From contig CAZIUC010000019.1 of assembly GCA_964542455.1 (NCBI GenBank), positions 1 through 64,000 on the forward strand: a stretch of 64,000 nucleotides of DNA. Reading direction: 5' to 3'. Shown here one piece after another: positions 25,193-34,069 of the stretch; positions within the stretch are counted from its first letter, which is position 1; the number at the start of each line of letters is the position of its first letter. The notes under the pieces are model-generated. The model searched no databases, was not told where the DNA came from, and worked only from the letters and a program-made list of their open reading frames with translations. The stretch is from PFJX01 sp964542455 (lineage in GTDB: Bacteria; Pseudomonadota; Gammaproteobacteria; Burkholderiales; Thiobacillaceae). The position numbers were made by a program, and so were the translations under genes.

Positions 25193-25444
25193 ATGGCCAC
25201 GGAACAACATATCGACGAAAGTGAACTGGCGGCCTGCGTGCGCCGCGTTCTGATCGAATACTTCAAGGATCTCGACGGCGAAGCGCCGGCCGGCATCTAT
25301 GACATGGTGCTGAATTGCGTGGAGCGCCCGGTTCTCGACCTGGTGCTCTACCACTCCGACGGCAATCAGAGCCGCGCCGCCGAATGGCTGGGCATCAACC
25401 GCAATACCCTGCGCAAGAAGATGCAGCAGCATGGAATCAAATGA
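25193..25444 (+). CDS. fis: nucleoid-associated protein Fis
   Basis: Fis is a small DNA-bending protein that controls rRNA transcription, recombination and its own promoter. The 83-residue protein ends in the Fis helix-turn-helix (GNQSRAAEWLGINRNTLRKKMQQHGI), preceded by the dimer helices VERPVLDLVLYH. It is shorter at the N-terminus than E. coli Fis, as usual in betaproteobacteria. It lies 27 bases after dusB. Confidence 0.97.
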   Translation: MATEQHIDESELAACVRRVLIEYFKDLDGEAPAGIYDMVLNCVERPVLDLVLYHSDGNQSRAAEWLGINRNTLRKKMQQHGIK

Positions 25445-25448
25445 TGTT

Positions 25449-25503
25449 GTAGCGCCGGCATCCTGCCGGCTGTTTTCAATGCCGGCAGGGATGCCGGCGC
25501 TAC
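25449..25503. repeat. palindromic repeat (GTAGCGCCGGCATCC type) between fis and purH
   Basis: The left arm 25449-25470 and right arm 25481-25503 are complementary apart from one extra base, with the loop TGTTTTCAAT. The element starts five bases after the fis stop and ends 10 bases before the purH ATG, so any purH ribosome site lies at its edge. The same family occurs at 56447-56508. Confidence 0.92.
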
Positions 25504-25513
25504 GGTGGTAAAC

Positions 25514-27070
25514 ATGATCAAACGCGCTCTCCTCTCCGTCTCCGACAAAACCGGCCTCATCGACTTCGCCCGCGCGCTTGCCGGCAACGGCGTGGAACTC
25601 CTCTCCACCGGCGGCACCGCCAAAGCCATTCGTGATGCCGGCCTGGCGGTGATCGACGTTGCCGACTACACCGGCTTCCCGGAAATGCTCGACGGCCGGG
25701 TCAAGACCCTGCACCCCAAGGTGCACGCCGGCATCCTGGCGCGGCGCGACCTCACCGCCCATGTCGAGACCATGAGCGAGCACGGCATGGGCTATATCGA
25801 CCTGGTCTGCGTCAACCTCTATCCCTTCGTTGAAACCGTGTCCAAGCCGCACACCCTGGACGACGCCATCGAGAACATCGACATCGGCGGCCCGGCCATG
25901 GTGCGTTCCTCCGCCAAGAACTATAAGCACGTCGCCATCGTCACCGACCCGGCCGATTACCCGGCGCTGGTCACGGAAATGCAGGCCAACGGCGGCGCCC
26001 TCACGGATGCCACCCGCTTCGATCTGGCGAAGAAGGCCTTCACCCACACGGCCCAGTACGACGGACACATCAGCAATTACCTGACCGCGTTGAATGCTGA
26101 AGGCGGCAAGGAACAGTTCGGTGAGAAACTCACCCTGCAATTCAGTCGCGCCCAGACCTGCCGCTATGGCGAGAACCCGCATCAGAACGGCGCTTTCTAC
26201 GTTGACGCCAACGCTCCGGCCGGCACCATCGCCTCGGCGCGCCAGATCCAGGGCAAGGAGCTGTCCTACAACAATATCGCCGACACCGACGCGGCCCTGG
26301 AGTGCATCAAGCTGTTCGACGCCGGCCCGGCCTGTGTCATCGTCAAGCATGCCAACCCCTGCGGCGTCGCCTACGGCGCCAGTCTGTTGCAGGCCTATGA
26401 CCGAGCCTATCAGACCGATCCGGAATCCGCCTTCGGCGGCATCATCGCCTTCAACGGCCGCCTCGATGGCGAGACCGCGAAGGCCATCGTCGAGCGCCAG
26501 TTCGTGGAGGTGATCATCGCCCCGGAAGTGAGCCCGGAGGCCTCCGAGGCCGTGGCCGCCAAGAAGAACGTGCGCCTGCTGGAATGTGGTGGCTGGGCGG
26601 GTAGCGTGGCGCAGATGGACATGAAGCGGGTGGCCGGCGGTCTGCTGGTGCAGGACGCCGACATCCTGCTGCACGGTGATCTTAGGGTGGTCACCAAGCG
26701 CGCGCCGACGGAAGCGGAAATGGCCGACCTGCTGTTCGCCTGGCGCATCGCCAAGTTCGTCAAATCCAACGCCATCGTCTATTGCCGGGACGGCATGACC
26801 ATCGGTGTCGGCGCCGGCCAGATGAGCCGCGTCAACTCCGCCCGCATCGCCGCGATCAAGGCCGAGCAGGCCGGCTTGAAGGTGCCCGGCTCGGTGATGG
26901 CCTCCGATGCCTTCTTCCCGTTCCGCGACGGCCTCGACCAGGCCGGCGCCGCCGGCATCGTGGCGGTGATCCAGCCGGGTGGCTCGATGCGCGACGAGGA
27001 AGTCATCGCCGCCGCCGACGAACACGGTATCGCGATGGTATTCACCGGCGTGCGGCATTTCCGGCACTGA
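25514..27070 (+). CDS. purH: bifunctional AICAR formyltransferase/IMP cyclohydrolase
   Basis: PurH carries out the last two steps of IMP synthesis. The 518-residue protein has the MGS-like cyclohydrolase domain (KRALLSVSDKTG, LLSTGGTAKAI, DGRVKTLHPKVHAG) and the AICAR formyltransferase domain (RYGENPHQNGAFY, KHANPCGVAYG, ending AMVFTGVRHFRH). The start at 25514 is favoured; a GTG at 25505 lies at the edge of the upstream palindromic repeat and would add three residues. purD follows after 12 bases, so the two form a purine operon. Confidence 0.97.
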   Translation: MIKRALLSVSDKTGLIDFARALAGNGVELLSTGGTAKAIRDAGLAVIDVADYTGFPEMLDGRVKTLHPKVHAGILARRDLTAHVETMSEHGMGYIDLVCVNLYPFVETVSKPHTLDDAIENIDIGGPAMVRSSAKNYKHVAIVTDPADYPALVTEMQANGGALTDATRFDLAKKAFTHTAQYDGHISNYLTALNAEGGKEQFGEKLTLQFSRAQTCRYGENPHQNGAFYVDANAPAGTIASARQIQGKELSYNNIADTDAALECIKLFDAGPACVIVKHANPCGVAYGASLLQAYDRAYQTDPESAFGGIIAFNGRLDGETAKAIVERQFVEVIIAPEVSPEASEAVAAKKNVRLLECGGWAGSVAQMDMKRVAGGLLVQDADILLHGDLRVVTKRAPTEAEMADLLFAWRIAKFVKSNAIVYCRDGMTIGVGAGQMSRVNSARIAAIKAEQAGLKVPGSVMASDAFFPFRDGLDQAGAAGIVAVIQPGGSMRDEEVIAAADEHGIAMVFTGVRHFRH

Positions 27071-27082
27071 GCAGGCACAAAT

Positions 27083-28360
27083 ATGAAACTCCTCGTCATC
27101 GGCTCCGGCGGGCGCGAACACGCGCTGGCCTGGCGCCTCTTGCAATCTCCCCGCGTTCAGAAAGTCTTCGTGGCGCCCGGAAACGGCGGCACCGCGCGCG
27201 AAGAAGGATTGGAAAACGTGGCCATAACGGCCATTCCCGATCTGGTCGCCTTTGCACGGAAGGAGGGCATCCAGCTCACCGTGGTCGGCCCGGAAGCGCC
27301 GCTGGCCGCCGGTGTGGTCGACGCCTTCCTGGCCGCCGGACTGAAGGTGTTCGGGCCGGTGCGGGCCGCCGCGCAATTGGAAAGCTCGAAAGATTTCGCC
27401 AAACAGTTCATGGCGCGCCACAAGATTCCCACCGCCGCATTCGCCACCTTCACCGATGCCGGCGCGGCCCATGCCTACCTGGATGCCCAGGGCGCGCCCA
27501 TCGTGATCAAGGCCGACGGTCTCGCCGCCGGCAAGGGCGTGGTGGTCGCCACCACGCTGGAAGAGGCGCATGCGGCGGTCGAGGCCATGTTGGGAGGTAA
27601 CAGCATGGGCGAGGCCGGGCATCGTGTGGTGATCGAGGAATGCCTGTTCGGCGAGGAAGCCAGCTTCATCGTCATGGTCGATGGCGAACATATCCTGCCG
27701 CTGGCCACCAGCCAGGACCACAAGCGCCTGCTGGACGGTGATGAGGGCCCCAATACCGGCGGCATGGGCGCTTATTCGCCGGCGCCGGTGGTGACTCCGG
27801 AGATTCACGCCCGCGCCATGCGCGAGGTGATCCGTCCGGTGGTCGCCGGCATGAAGGCGGACGGCATTCCCTACACCGGCTTTCTTTATGCCGGGCTGAT
27901 GATCGATCCGAAAGGGCAAATCAAGGTGCTGGAATTCAACTGCCGCATGGGCGACCCGGAAACCCAGCCGATCATGATGCGCTTGAAGAGTGACCTCACC
28001 TTGCTTCTGGAAGCGGCGGTGGAGGGCAAGCTCGATCAGGTCGAGGCGGAGTGGGATCGGCGCTATGCGCTGGGCGTGGTTCAGGCCGCCGCCGGTTACC
28101 CGGAGTCTCCCAGGAGGGGCGATGCGATCACCGGCCTGGGCGCGGCCGGCGAGGATTTCCATATCTTCCACGCCGGCACGGCCATCGCCGATGATCAGGT
28201 CGTCACCTCGGGCGGGCGCGTGCTCTGCGTCACCGCGCTGGGTGACACGGTCAAGATTGCCCAGGCGCGCGCTTACGAGGTGGCGAATGGCGTCGAATTC
28301 GCCGGCCGCCAGATGCGCCGCGACATCGGCTGGCGCGCCATCTCGCGCAAGAAAAAATAA
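27083..28360 (+). CDS. purD: phosphoribosylamine-glycine ligase
   Basis: PurD joins phosphoribosylamine and glycine with ATP, an early purine step. The 425-residue ATP-grasp protein begins MKLLVIGSGGREHALAWRL, has VVGPEAPLAAG, the glycine-rich KADGLAAGKGVVV loop and the family signature MGDPETQP. It is directly downstream of purH. A very long open frame on the opposite strand across purH-purD is only a shadow of codon bias. Confidence 0.97.
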   Translation: MKLLVIGSGGREHALAWRLLQSPRVQKVFVAPGNGGTAREEGLENVAITAIPDLVAFARKEGIQLTVVGPEAPLAAGVVDAFLAAGLKVFGPVRAAAQLESSKDFAKQFMARHKIPTAAFATFTDAGAAHAYLDAQGAPIVIKADGLAAGKGVVVATTLEEAHAAVEAMLGGNSMGEAGHRVVIEECLFGEEASFIVMVDGEHILPLATSQDHKRLLDGDEGPNTGGMGAYSPAPVVTPEIHARAMREVIRPVVAGMKADGIPYTGFLYAGLMIDPKGQIKVLEFNCRMGDPETQPIMMRLKSDLTLLLEAAVEGKLDQVEAEWDRRYALGVVQAAAGYPESPRRGDAITGLGAAGEDFHIFHAGTAIADDQVVTSGGRVLCVTALGDTVKIAQARAYEVANGVEFAGRQMRRDIGWRAISRKKK

Positions 28361-28366
28361 CCGGCG

Positions 28367-29269
28367 TCAGCCGGAAGGCCTCGACGCCGCCAGCTCGCGG
28401 CCACGTAGCGGCGGTGTCCAGGCTTCGGGCCAGAGCCTGATCGCCCGGGCCAGCCAGGCGCCGGCGCCGCCGACCGGCCCGATTTCCGGCAAGCCGAGAA
28501 AGCGCCCCGCCAGGCGCAGAGCCGGCAGCGGATCGGTGTCATCCAGGGCCGCCGCCAGAGTCTGTTTGCTGAGCTTTTCCCCGCGCGAATTCAGCACCAC
28601 GGGCAGATGCATATAGGCCGGAGTGGCATAGCCCAGCGCTTGTTGCAGAACGATCTGACGCGGCGTCGAGGTCAGCAGGTCGGCGCCGCGAACGATATGG
28701 GTAATGCCCTGTTCGGCATCGTCCACCACCACGGCAAGTTGATAGGAAAATACGCCGTCGGCGCGTCGCAACACGAAGTCGCCGCACTCCCGGGTGACAT
28801 CGCAGGCAACGCGGCCAAGCAAGGTGTCGTGAAAGATCACCCGTCGTTCGGGCAAGAGAAGGCGCAGGGCGCCCGCCGCATCACTAGGTCCGCCTCGGCA
28901 GGTTCCGGGATAAACGGGGCCGTCCACCCCGTGTGCCGCCAGCTCGGCCAGTCGCTTGCGGCTACAGACGCAGGGATAGGCCCGGCCCAGGTCGATCAGG
29001 CGCGCCAGGGCTTCCTGATAGGCCTCGTCGCGGCCGCTTTGATGCAACACGCCGCCATCCCACTCGAAGCCGTGCGCCGCCAGGGTACGCACGATGCCTG
29101 CGCCGGCCCCGGCCACGACGCGTGGCGGATCGACATCCTCGATGCGCAGAAGCCATTCCCCTTCATGCGACCGCGCCTCCAGATAACTCGCCAGGGCGGC
29201 GACCAGTGAGCCGAAGTGCAAATGACCGGAGGGGGTGGGGGCGAAGCGGCCGCGGTAAGGTGCGCTCAT
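28367..29269 (-). CDS. gluQ: glutamyl-Q tRNA(Asp) synthetase
   Basis: GluQ attaches glutamate to queuosine in tRNA-Asp. The 300-residue protein is a shortened glutamyl-tRNA synthetase without the anticodon-binding domain: RFAPTPSGHLHFGSL (HIGH-type motif), the zinc ligands CVC and YPGTC in residues about 100-125, and KLSKQT as the KMSKS-type motif. It converges on purD with only six bases between the genes. The queuosine pathway gene queA is also in the window, at 61053. Confidence 0.95.
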   Translation of the reverse strand: MSAPYRGRFAPTPSGHLHFGSLVAALASYLEARSHEGEWLLRIEDVDPPRVVAGAGAGIVRTLAAHGFEWDGGVLHQSGRDEAYQEALARLIDLGRAYPCVCSRKRLAELAAHGVDGPVYPGTCRGGPSDAAGALRLLLPERRVIFHDTLLGRVACDVTRECGDFVLRRADGVFSYQLAVVVDDAEQGITHIVRGADLLTSTPRQIVLQQALGYATPAYMHLPVVLNSRGEKLSKQTLAAALDDTDPLPALRLAGRFLGLPEIGPVGGAGAWLARAIRLWPEAWTPPLRGRELAASRPSG

Positions 29270-29292
29270 GCCTGGGTACTCCGGGCAGGGGG

Positions 29293-31035
29293 TCAGGCGT
29301 CGCCCGCTTCCTGGAACTGGAGGTGGTAAAGGCGGGCGTATGCGCCTTTGCGCGCGAGCAGGTCACCATGGCTGCCGATTTCGACGATGTGGCCGCGATC
29401 CATGACCGCGATGCGATCGGCATTCTCGATGGTGGACAATCGATGCGCGATTACCAGGGTGGTGCGCCCGCGCATGAGATTTTCCAGCGCGAATTGGACA
29501 TGGCGTTCGGATTCGGTGTCCAGGGCGGAGGTCGCTTCATCGAGGATGAGGATGGGCGCGTCCTTGAGCAGCGCGCGGGCGATGGCGAGGCGCTGCCGCT
29601 GGCCGCCCGACAATTTCACGCCGTTTTCCCCGACCAGGGTTTCGAAACCTTCCGGCAGCGCCTCGATGAATTCCAGCGCATGCGCGGCCTGGGCGGCCTG
29701 GCGGATCGCCTCCGGTGTGGCGCTGGCAAGCCGGCCATAAGCTATGTTGGCGGCTACCGTGTCGTTGAACAGCGTGACATCCTGAGATACCAGCGCGATG
29801 TTGGAGCGCAAATCCGCCAGTCGGATCTCCGCCAGGGGCGTGCCATCGAGCAGTATCTGGCCGGCGCTCGGGCAATAGAAACGCGGCAATAGATTCACCA
29901 GACTGGTCTTGCCGCTACCAGATGCCCCGACCAACGCCAGGGTCTCGCCCCGCGGAATCTCCAGATTGATATCGACCAGCGCGGGCGTGCTCTTGCCCGC
30001 ATAGGTCAGTCCAACCCCTTTGAAGGTGATTTCCCCATTGGCGCGCCCAAGTTCACGCGTGCCGGTATCCACCTCACTATCCTGGTCGAGCAATTGAAAC
30101 ACCGCTTCGGCGGCGGCCAGGCCGCGTTGCAGTTGCAACATGACACCGGAAAGCCGCTTCATTGGTGCCGACAACATGAGCATGGCGACCATGTAGGAAA
30201 CGAAGCCGCCCACGCTGGTTTCATCCGAAGAGGCCTGGAGCGTGGCGATATGGACGATCACCGCCAGCGCGATGGCGGCCAGCAATTGCAAAATGGGGTT
30301 GTAGCCGAAGTCGGCGACGGACTGTTTCATGGCGAACTGGCGGGCGCGTTGCACCGCGGCGAAAAACCGCGCGCTTTCCTGCGCCGTGCCGTCGAATACC
30401 TTGACCAGCTTATGCGCCCCGATGCTCTCTTCGAGCACGTGGGTGATATGGCCGACGTTCTTCTGTATCTCCCGACTGGTGTAGCGCATACGCTTGCCTG
30501 CGATGCGAAACACCCAGGCCCCGAGTGGAATCATGACAAAAGTCACCAGGGTGAGCTTCCAGTTGAGCCACAGCAGCCAGGCCAGCAGGCCCACCACGGA
30601 CAAACTGTCACGCACCAGCGCGGTCAGCGCGGATGTGGCCGACTCGGTGAGCTGGGTGACGTTGAATGCCACCGTGGCGATCAGGTTGCCTTTCGGCTGG
30701 TCATCGAAAAAAGCGGTCGGCAAGGTCACCAGTTTGTTGAACATGGCGCTGCGCAGATCCATGACCAAACGTTGTCCCACGTAGGACATGGCATACGAGG
30801 ACGTGAACATGAGAATGCCGCGCACCAGAAATAAAGCGACCAGGGCGATCGGTACCCAAAAAATGATCGCCGCATCCTTTTTCACGAAACTGCCGTCCAG
30901 CATGGGTTTCATGAGCGCCGGCAGAACAGGCTCGGTCGCCGCCATGAGCACCATCGTAAGGAGTGCCACGGCGAACATGCGCCAGTGTGGACGCACATAT
31001 TTGAGGAGGCGCAGGTAGAGGGTTTTGCTGTCCAT
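29293..31035 (-). CDS. msbA: lipid A ABC transporter MsbA
   Basis: MsbA flips lipid A-core across the inner membrane. The 580-residue half-transporter has six membrane helices (about 20-310) and an ATPase domain with Walker A GASGSGKTS, signature LSGGQRQR, Walker B ILILDEATSALD and the switch histidine in IAHRLST. The start at 31035 is chosen because the upstream 20 codons overlap the promoter of the divergent zapB-like gene. gluQ lies 23 bases downstream on the same strand. Confidence 0.95.
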   Translation of the reverse strand: MDSKTLYLRLLKYVRPHWRMFAVALLTMVLMAATEPVLPALMKPMLDGSFVKKDAAIIFWVPIALVALFLVRGILMFTSSYAMSYVGQRLVMDLRSAMFNKLVTLPTAFFDDQPKGNLIATVAFNVTQLTESATSALTALVRDSLSVVGLLAWLLWLNWKLTLVTFVMIPLGAWVFRIAGKRMRYTSREIQKNVGHITHVLEESIGAHKLVKVFDGTAQESARFFAAVQRARQFAMKQSVADFGYNPILQLLAAIALAVIVHIATLQASSDETSVGGFVSYMVAMLMLSAPMKRLSGVMLQLQRGLAAAEAVFQLLDQDSEVDTGTRELGRANGEITFKGVGLTYAGKSTPALVDINLEIPRGETLALVGASGSGKTSLVNLLPRFYCPSAGQILLDGTPLAEIRLADLRSNIALVSQDVTLFNDTVAANIAYGRLASATPEAIRQAAQAAHALEFIEALPEGFETLVGENGVKLSGGQRQRLAIARALLKDAPILILDEATSALDTESERHVQFALENLMRGRTTLVIAHRLSTIENADRIAVMDRGHIVEIGSHGDLLARKGAYARLYHLQFQEAGDA

Positions 31036-31072
31036 TTTGGAAGGTTGCGCATGGAAAGCCGCAAACCCTGAG

Positions 31073-31102
31073 TTGACGCGGGAAAATGCGGGCAATTATA
31101 GT
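31073..31102 (+). promoter_or_regulatory. candidate promoter giving a leaderless zapB-like mRNA
   Basis: TTGACG (31073-31078) and TATAGT (31097-31102) are 18 bases apart. Transcription would start about seven bases after the -10, at or next to the A of the ATG at 31109, so the mRNA may have no leader. No Shine-Dalgarno sequence fits between them. Confidence 0.55.
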
Positions 31103-31108
31103 GCGGGC

Positions 31109-31300
31109 ATGCAGGCTGAACTGGACGCTCTCGAAAACAAACTCGCGCAGATTCTCGAACGCTATCAAGGCATGCGAGTTGAGAATCTTCGTCTACGCCA
31201 GCAACTGGTCGCCATGGAAAATGCCAACAAGCAGCTTTCCGATCGCCTGACCGAAGCACGCGGCCGTATGGAATCGCTGCTCAACAAGATCCCGGATTAA
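31109..31300 (+). CDS. ZapB-like coiled-coil protein
   Basis: The 63-residue product is a continuous heptad-repeat coiled coil (LDALENKLAQILERYQGMRVENLRLRQQLVAMENANKQLSDRLTEARGRMESLL) with no other domain. Short coiled coils of this kind directly before zapA are conserved in beta- and gammaproteobacteria and resemble ZapB, which bundles the division ring through ZapA. The start at 31109 follows a good -10 by six bases, so translation may be leaderless. zapA begins two bases after its stop. Confidence 0.8.
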   Translation: MQAELDALENKLAQILERYQGMRVENLRLRQQLVAMENANKQLSDRLTEARGRMESLLNKIPD

Positions 31301-31301
31301 G

Positions 31302-31613
31302 ATGTCCAGCCAAACCAACGTCAGCCTCGACGTCGCTATCATGGGACGAGAATTTCGGGTCGCCTGCCCGGAAGATGAAAGGGAAAGCCTACTCCAGGCG
31401 GTTACTTTTCTTGACCGCAAGATGCGCGAGATTCGCGATCACGGCAAAGTGATCGGCCTGGAACGCATCGCGATCATGGCCGCGCTCAACATCACGCACG
31501 ATTACCTGGCCGCAAAGCCGATCAATCCTGACGACCATCTACACCGTGAGCAACTTGGTCGTTTGGCCGGCCTACTTGATCAGGCGCTTGCTCAGCAAGA
31601 TAATCTGTTCTGA
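31302..31613 (+). CDS. zapA: cell division protein ZapA
   Basis: ZapA cross-links FtsZ protofilaments at the division site. The 103-residue protein has the N-terminal beta hairpin (NVSLDVAIMGREFRVACPEDERESLLQAVTFLD) and the long dimer helix of the family with GLERIAIMAALNITHDYL. It is adjacent to the ZapB-like gene and is followed by 6S RNA and the folate cyclo-ligase gene, the standard arrangement around ssrS in proteobacteria. Confidence 0.94.
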   Translation: MSSQTNVSLDVAIMGREFRVACPEDERESLLQAVTFLDRKMREIRDHGKVIGLERIAIMAALNITHDYLAAKPINPDDHLHREQLGRLAGLLDQALAQQDNLF

Positions 31614-31643
31614 ACGGACTGGTTGCATCAGCCCGCCCATCAA

Positions 31644-31826
31644 TCTCCCTGCTGCGTTCGCGAAGGTTGCGCATTCTTTGAACCGATACGCGTAAGCGAA
31701 GGTCGCGGCGATCAAGTCTGCTGTTGTGCGCCTGGCTAGCCCAGGTGCCTGAAGCGGATGCGCAGCGGCCACTCTTGGACCCCTGGGTTCAGGAAAGCAA
31801 CCTGGTCGGCGCAAGCGGGGAGACCC
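31644..31826 (+). ncRNA. ssrS: 6S RNA
   Basis: The 245-base gap between zapA and the cyclo-ligase gene is where 6S RNA is encoded in most beta- and gammaproteobacteria. The ends pair: TCTCCCTGCTGCG (31644-31656) with CGCAAGCGGGGAGA (31810-31823), closing a rod-like RNA of about 180 nt, the normal size. Further pairing along the rod is seen, for example GGACCCCTGGGTTC near 31780. 6S RNA binds sigma70 RNA polymerase in stationary phase by mimicking an open promoter. The exact ends are estimated from pairing. Confidence 0.8.
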
Positions 31827-31858
31827 TCCATCTCGATATGTTTCCCACACCTGAGTAC

Positions 31859-32458
31859 ATGGACAAAGCGGCCCTGCGGCGGCAACTCCGCGAGCGCCGC
31901 AAGTCGCTTGATGTGTCTGCGCGGCGCGCGGCAAGCAGCGCTGTGGTCAGGCTTGCATTGCGTCATCGCCTGTTGGCAAAGGGTCGTCGCATCGGTATCT
32001 ACATGCCTGCAACAAGCGAGATCGATGTGCTGCACTTGCGGGATCGCGCGCTGGCCATGCAGGCACGGTGTTTTCTGCCTATCGTGCCCGGACAGGGGCG
32101 CAAAAGAATGTGGTTTTCGCAACTTGGTGAGCGTTCGGCCTGGGTGCTGAATCGCTACGGGATTCCCGAATACCAGCACCCATTGGCAAAACGCGTGCGG
32201 GCGTGGTCTCTGGATTTACTGTTCATGCCCCTGCTGGGCTTCGACTCACGCGGCTTTCGTCTGGGTATGGGTGGGGGCTACTACGATGCCAGCCTGGCCT
32301 ATCTGAAACGCTTTCGCCGCTGGCGACGGCCTCGCGTCATCGGTGTGGCATTTTCCGTGCAGGAGGTGGAGTGGGTGCCGAACGACCCCTGGGACATTCC
32401 GCTGGATGCCGTGCTTACCGAACAGGAGTATCGCGTGTTCCACGCAACCCGGCGTTGA
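31859..32458 (+). CDS. fau: 5-formyltetrahydrofolate cyclo-ligase
   Basis: The enzyme converts 5-formyl-THF to 5,10-methenyl-THF with ATP. The 199-residue protein has the basic N-terminal helix (DKAALRRQLRERRKSL), the IGIYMPATSEID strand, LLFMPLLGFDSRGFRLGMGGGYYD with the signature glycine loop, and VPNDPWDIPLDAVLTE at the end. The open frame extends upstream through 6S RNA, so the ATG at 31859 is the sensible start. It is the standard downstream neighbour of 6S RNA. Confidence 0.95.
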   Translation: MDKAALRRQLRERRKSLDVSARRAASSAVVRLALRHRLLAKGRRIGIYMPATSEIDVLHLRDRALAMQARCFLPIVPGQGRKRMWFSQLGERSAWVLNRYGIPEYQHPLAKRVRAWSLDLLFMPLLGFDSRGFRLGMGGGYYDASLAYLKRFRRWRRPRVIGVAFSVQEVEWVPNDPWDIPLDAVLTEQEYRVFHATRR

Positions 32459-32899
32459 AGCCCGTGTAGCTGGATCAATCGCAACAGGTGTTGCTGTGCG
32501 CCAACCCGGTGAGCAGTGTGGATCGCCTCATCAGCGGCCAAGGCAAGGAGTTGGAGATTGGCGGAGTAGGTGGCACAACGCGGCTTTCGGCGCATCGAAC
32601 CTGTGCTGAAACACGGCTCGGTTGTGCCGACTGGAGCCGCCTGAGCGCGCCAGGCCAACTCCAGCGGCGCGGCAATGTCTCGCACAAAATATTTATAAAT
32701 CAATGTGCTATATGTGGCGTTCGACAGGAATCGGTGATGCAACGTCGAACTCAAGGATGTTTTCCTGAATTGACGAATTCTGTCGGCAATTTTTACAGAG
32801 ACACGGGTGCCTGGATAATGCCGCTCTAATAATCAACGTGTTATGTCGAGGCATGTTTCTTGCATAAGTCACCTGTAAATTTTATGGGTACTACAAACC
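32459..32899. other. 441-bp non-coding region upstream of the paralogue pair
   Basis: I see no convincing gene here. The first half is GC-rich like the chromosome; from about 32690 the sequence becomes AT-rich (for example AAAATATTTATAAATCAATG), unlike its surroundings, and probably holds the promoter of the following gene. A 113-codon open frame at 32488-32829 has no family features. Confidence 0.5.
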
Positions 32900-33547
32900 A
32901 TGACGGATCGATCCTCCAAAACGAACACCAGGCAGCCAGACGCGCTTCGCAGGAAACTTGCGAAGGCCGGTGTGGCGGCTCCTATTGTCCTCGCGACCCT
33001 GGCCAGCAAGCCGGTGCTGGGCGCGGCCCACAACTGCACCATCTCCGGCCAGGTATCCGGCAATGTGTCCACGCATGCGCAGGGGGACTGCACGATGTTG
33101 GGGACCGCTCCGACTGGTTGGTTCCTTCCGGCAAGCTGGCCGCAATGTACTTACTTTTTTACTGACTGCAGCACCGGCCATCCTGTCGCGGCTGATGCGA
33201 GATTGTTCAATGCATCTCCCGAAGGAGGGGGACTGCCCAAGTTTGTGGACGCGTACAACAATAGCGTCTCGTCTGCCGCCTCAGTCTACGAAGTACTTAT
33301 TGGGACGGGAATTACTCCCAAGGGTCCATTCGTTGCCAGCGCTGAGTTGGGGCGGGAAGCGGTGGCGGCGCTGCTGAGTTCCCTGGATCCGACCAAGGGC
33401 TATCCCAGCTACCCAGTGTCGCCCGCCGACGTCATATATATGTTCAATTCCGTGGCTACAGCGGGTGGTACCTACACTCCCTACCCTGGCGCGACTCCCT
33501 GGGATGCCGTCAATGTCCTGAACTACTTCAAGATGTTGCACGCCTGA
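32900..33547 (+). CDS. exported protein, paralogue A of a leader-sharing pair
   Basis: I do not recognise a named family. The 215-residue protein starts with a hydrophilic 16 residues, then RRKLAKAGVAAPIVLATLAS and KPVLGAA (17-43), a twin-arginine-like basic start with a hydrophobic stretch, suggesting export. The following NCTISGQVSGNVSTHAQGDC is shared with the protein encoded at 34070-34687. The equivalent of that protein's SPGYWKNH motif is eroded here to APTGWFLPASW. The C-terminal third (SPADVIYMFNSV...DAVNVLNYFKML) again parallels the paralogue. It ends at its own terminator. A diverging duplicate is the best reading. Confidence 0.7.
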   Translation: MTDRSSKTNTRQPDALRRKLAKAGVAAPIVLATLASKPVLGAAHNCTISGQVSGNVSTHAQGDCTMLGTAPTGWFLPASWPQCTYFFTDCSTGHPVAADARLFNASPEGGGLPKFVDAYNNSVSSAASVYEVLIGTGITPKGPFVASAELGREAVAALLSSLDPTKGYPSYPVSPADVIYMFNSVATAGGTYTPYPGATPWDAVNVLNYFKMLHA

Positions 33548-33560
33548 ATTGCAGATCAAA

Positions 33561-33591
33561 GGGCATTCGCCGCAAGCGAACGCCCTTTTTT
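33561..33591 (+). terminator. terminator of paralogue A
   Basis: GGGCATTCGC and GCGAACGCCC pair (one G-U) around CGCAA and are followed by TTTTTT. The hairpin begins 14 bases after the stop. Confidence 0.9.
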
Positions 33592-33618
33592 CAGGGGGCG
33601 CAGCCTTAAGGTATCGGT

Positions 33619-33658
33619 CACCACCTCCGCCTCATTCTTCGACCCGAGAATAACCGGC
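33619..33658 (-). pseudogene. fbp 3'-end remnant
   Basis: These 40 bases match 34775-34814, the 3' end of the intact fbp gene, at 35 of 40 positions and in the same orientation. In the fbp frame they still read PVILGSKNEAEVV, against PVILGSKNEVEVV in the intact gene. Upstream the frame hits a TGA within about 10 codons. The fragment lies 72 bases after paralogue A, as the real fbp end lies 88 bases after paralogue B, so it marks an old tandem duplication of the gene plus flank. Confidence 0.8.
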
Positions 33659-34069
33659 TCATGCCGGGACGGGTTTCAGGCCACAGGTCGAAAAAGTGTG
33701 CGCGGTCGCTGGAATGTGTGTGTCGACCTGTTCGAACGGGCCGCTCTCCGAGTTGCCTGATCGGGTGGCAATAATGGGTCCGGGGGATACACAGACCTGC
33801 AAGTTGCTGCCCGACGCGGGGAAATTGCCGAATATTCGACGTTGTCGTGGAGTTCCATGTCAATGTCGCGGGTCGAATGGCAACCCCTGGAAACCGCCAG
33901 AATATTCCGCGAGGGAACTTACGAAACGTTCTTGTAGCCAGCCATGGCGCGGCATCGGCGGGTTGTTGCGCCGCATCAGTGTTTGATGCCGGCTTGCCAT
34001 CAAGCCACAACATCGGGTCCGGCATGAAAGTTGCGCATGAATGCCCAAGTGCATTCAAGAGGTCGCAAC
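33659..34069. other. non-coding region between the fbp remnant and paralogue B
   Basis: No gene is supported. Open frames on the minus strand here (up to 209 codons, running into paralogue B) lack start signals and any family pattern. The sequence may be decayed DNA from the duplication and contains the promoter of paralogue B. A GAGGT ribosome site is at 34058-34062. Confidence 0.5.

Noticed and set aside
24275..28171. A 1298-codon open frame on the minus strand across dusB, fis, purH and purD
   Set aside because: It is antisense to four clear housekeeping genes, has no family pattern, and reads through an intergenic palindrome; it follows from strong GC3 bias.
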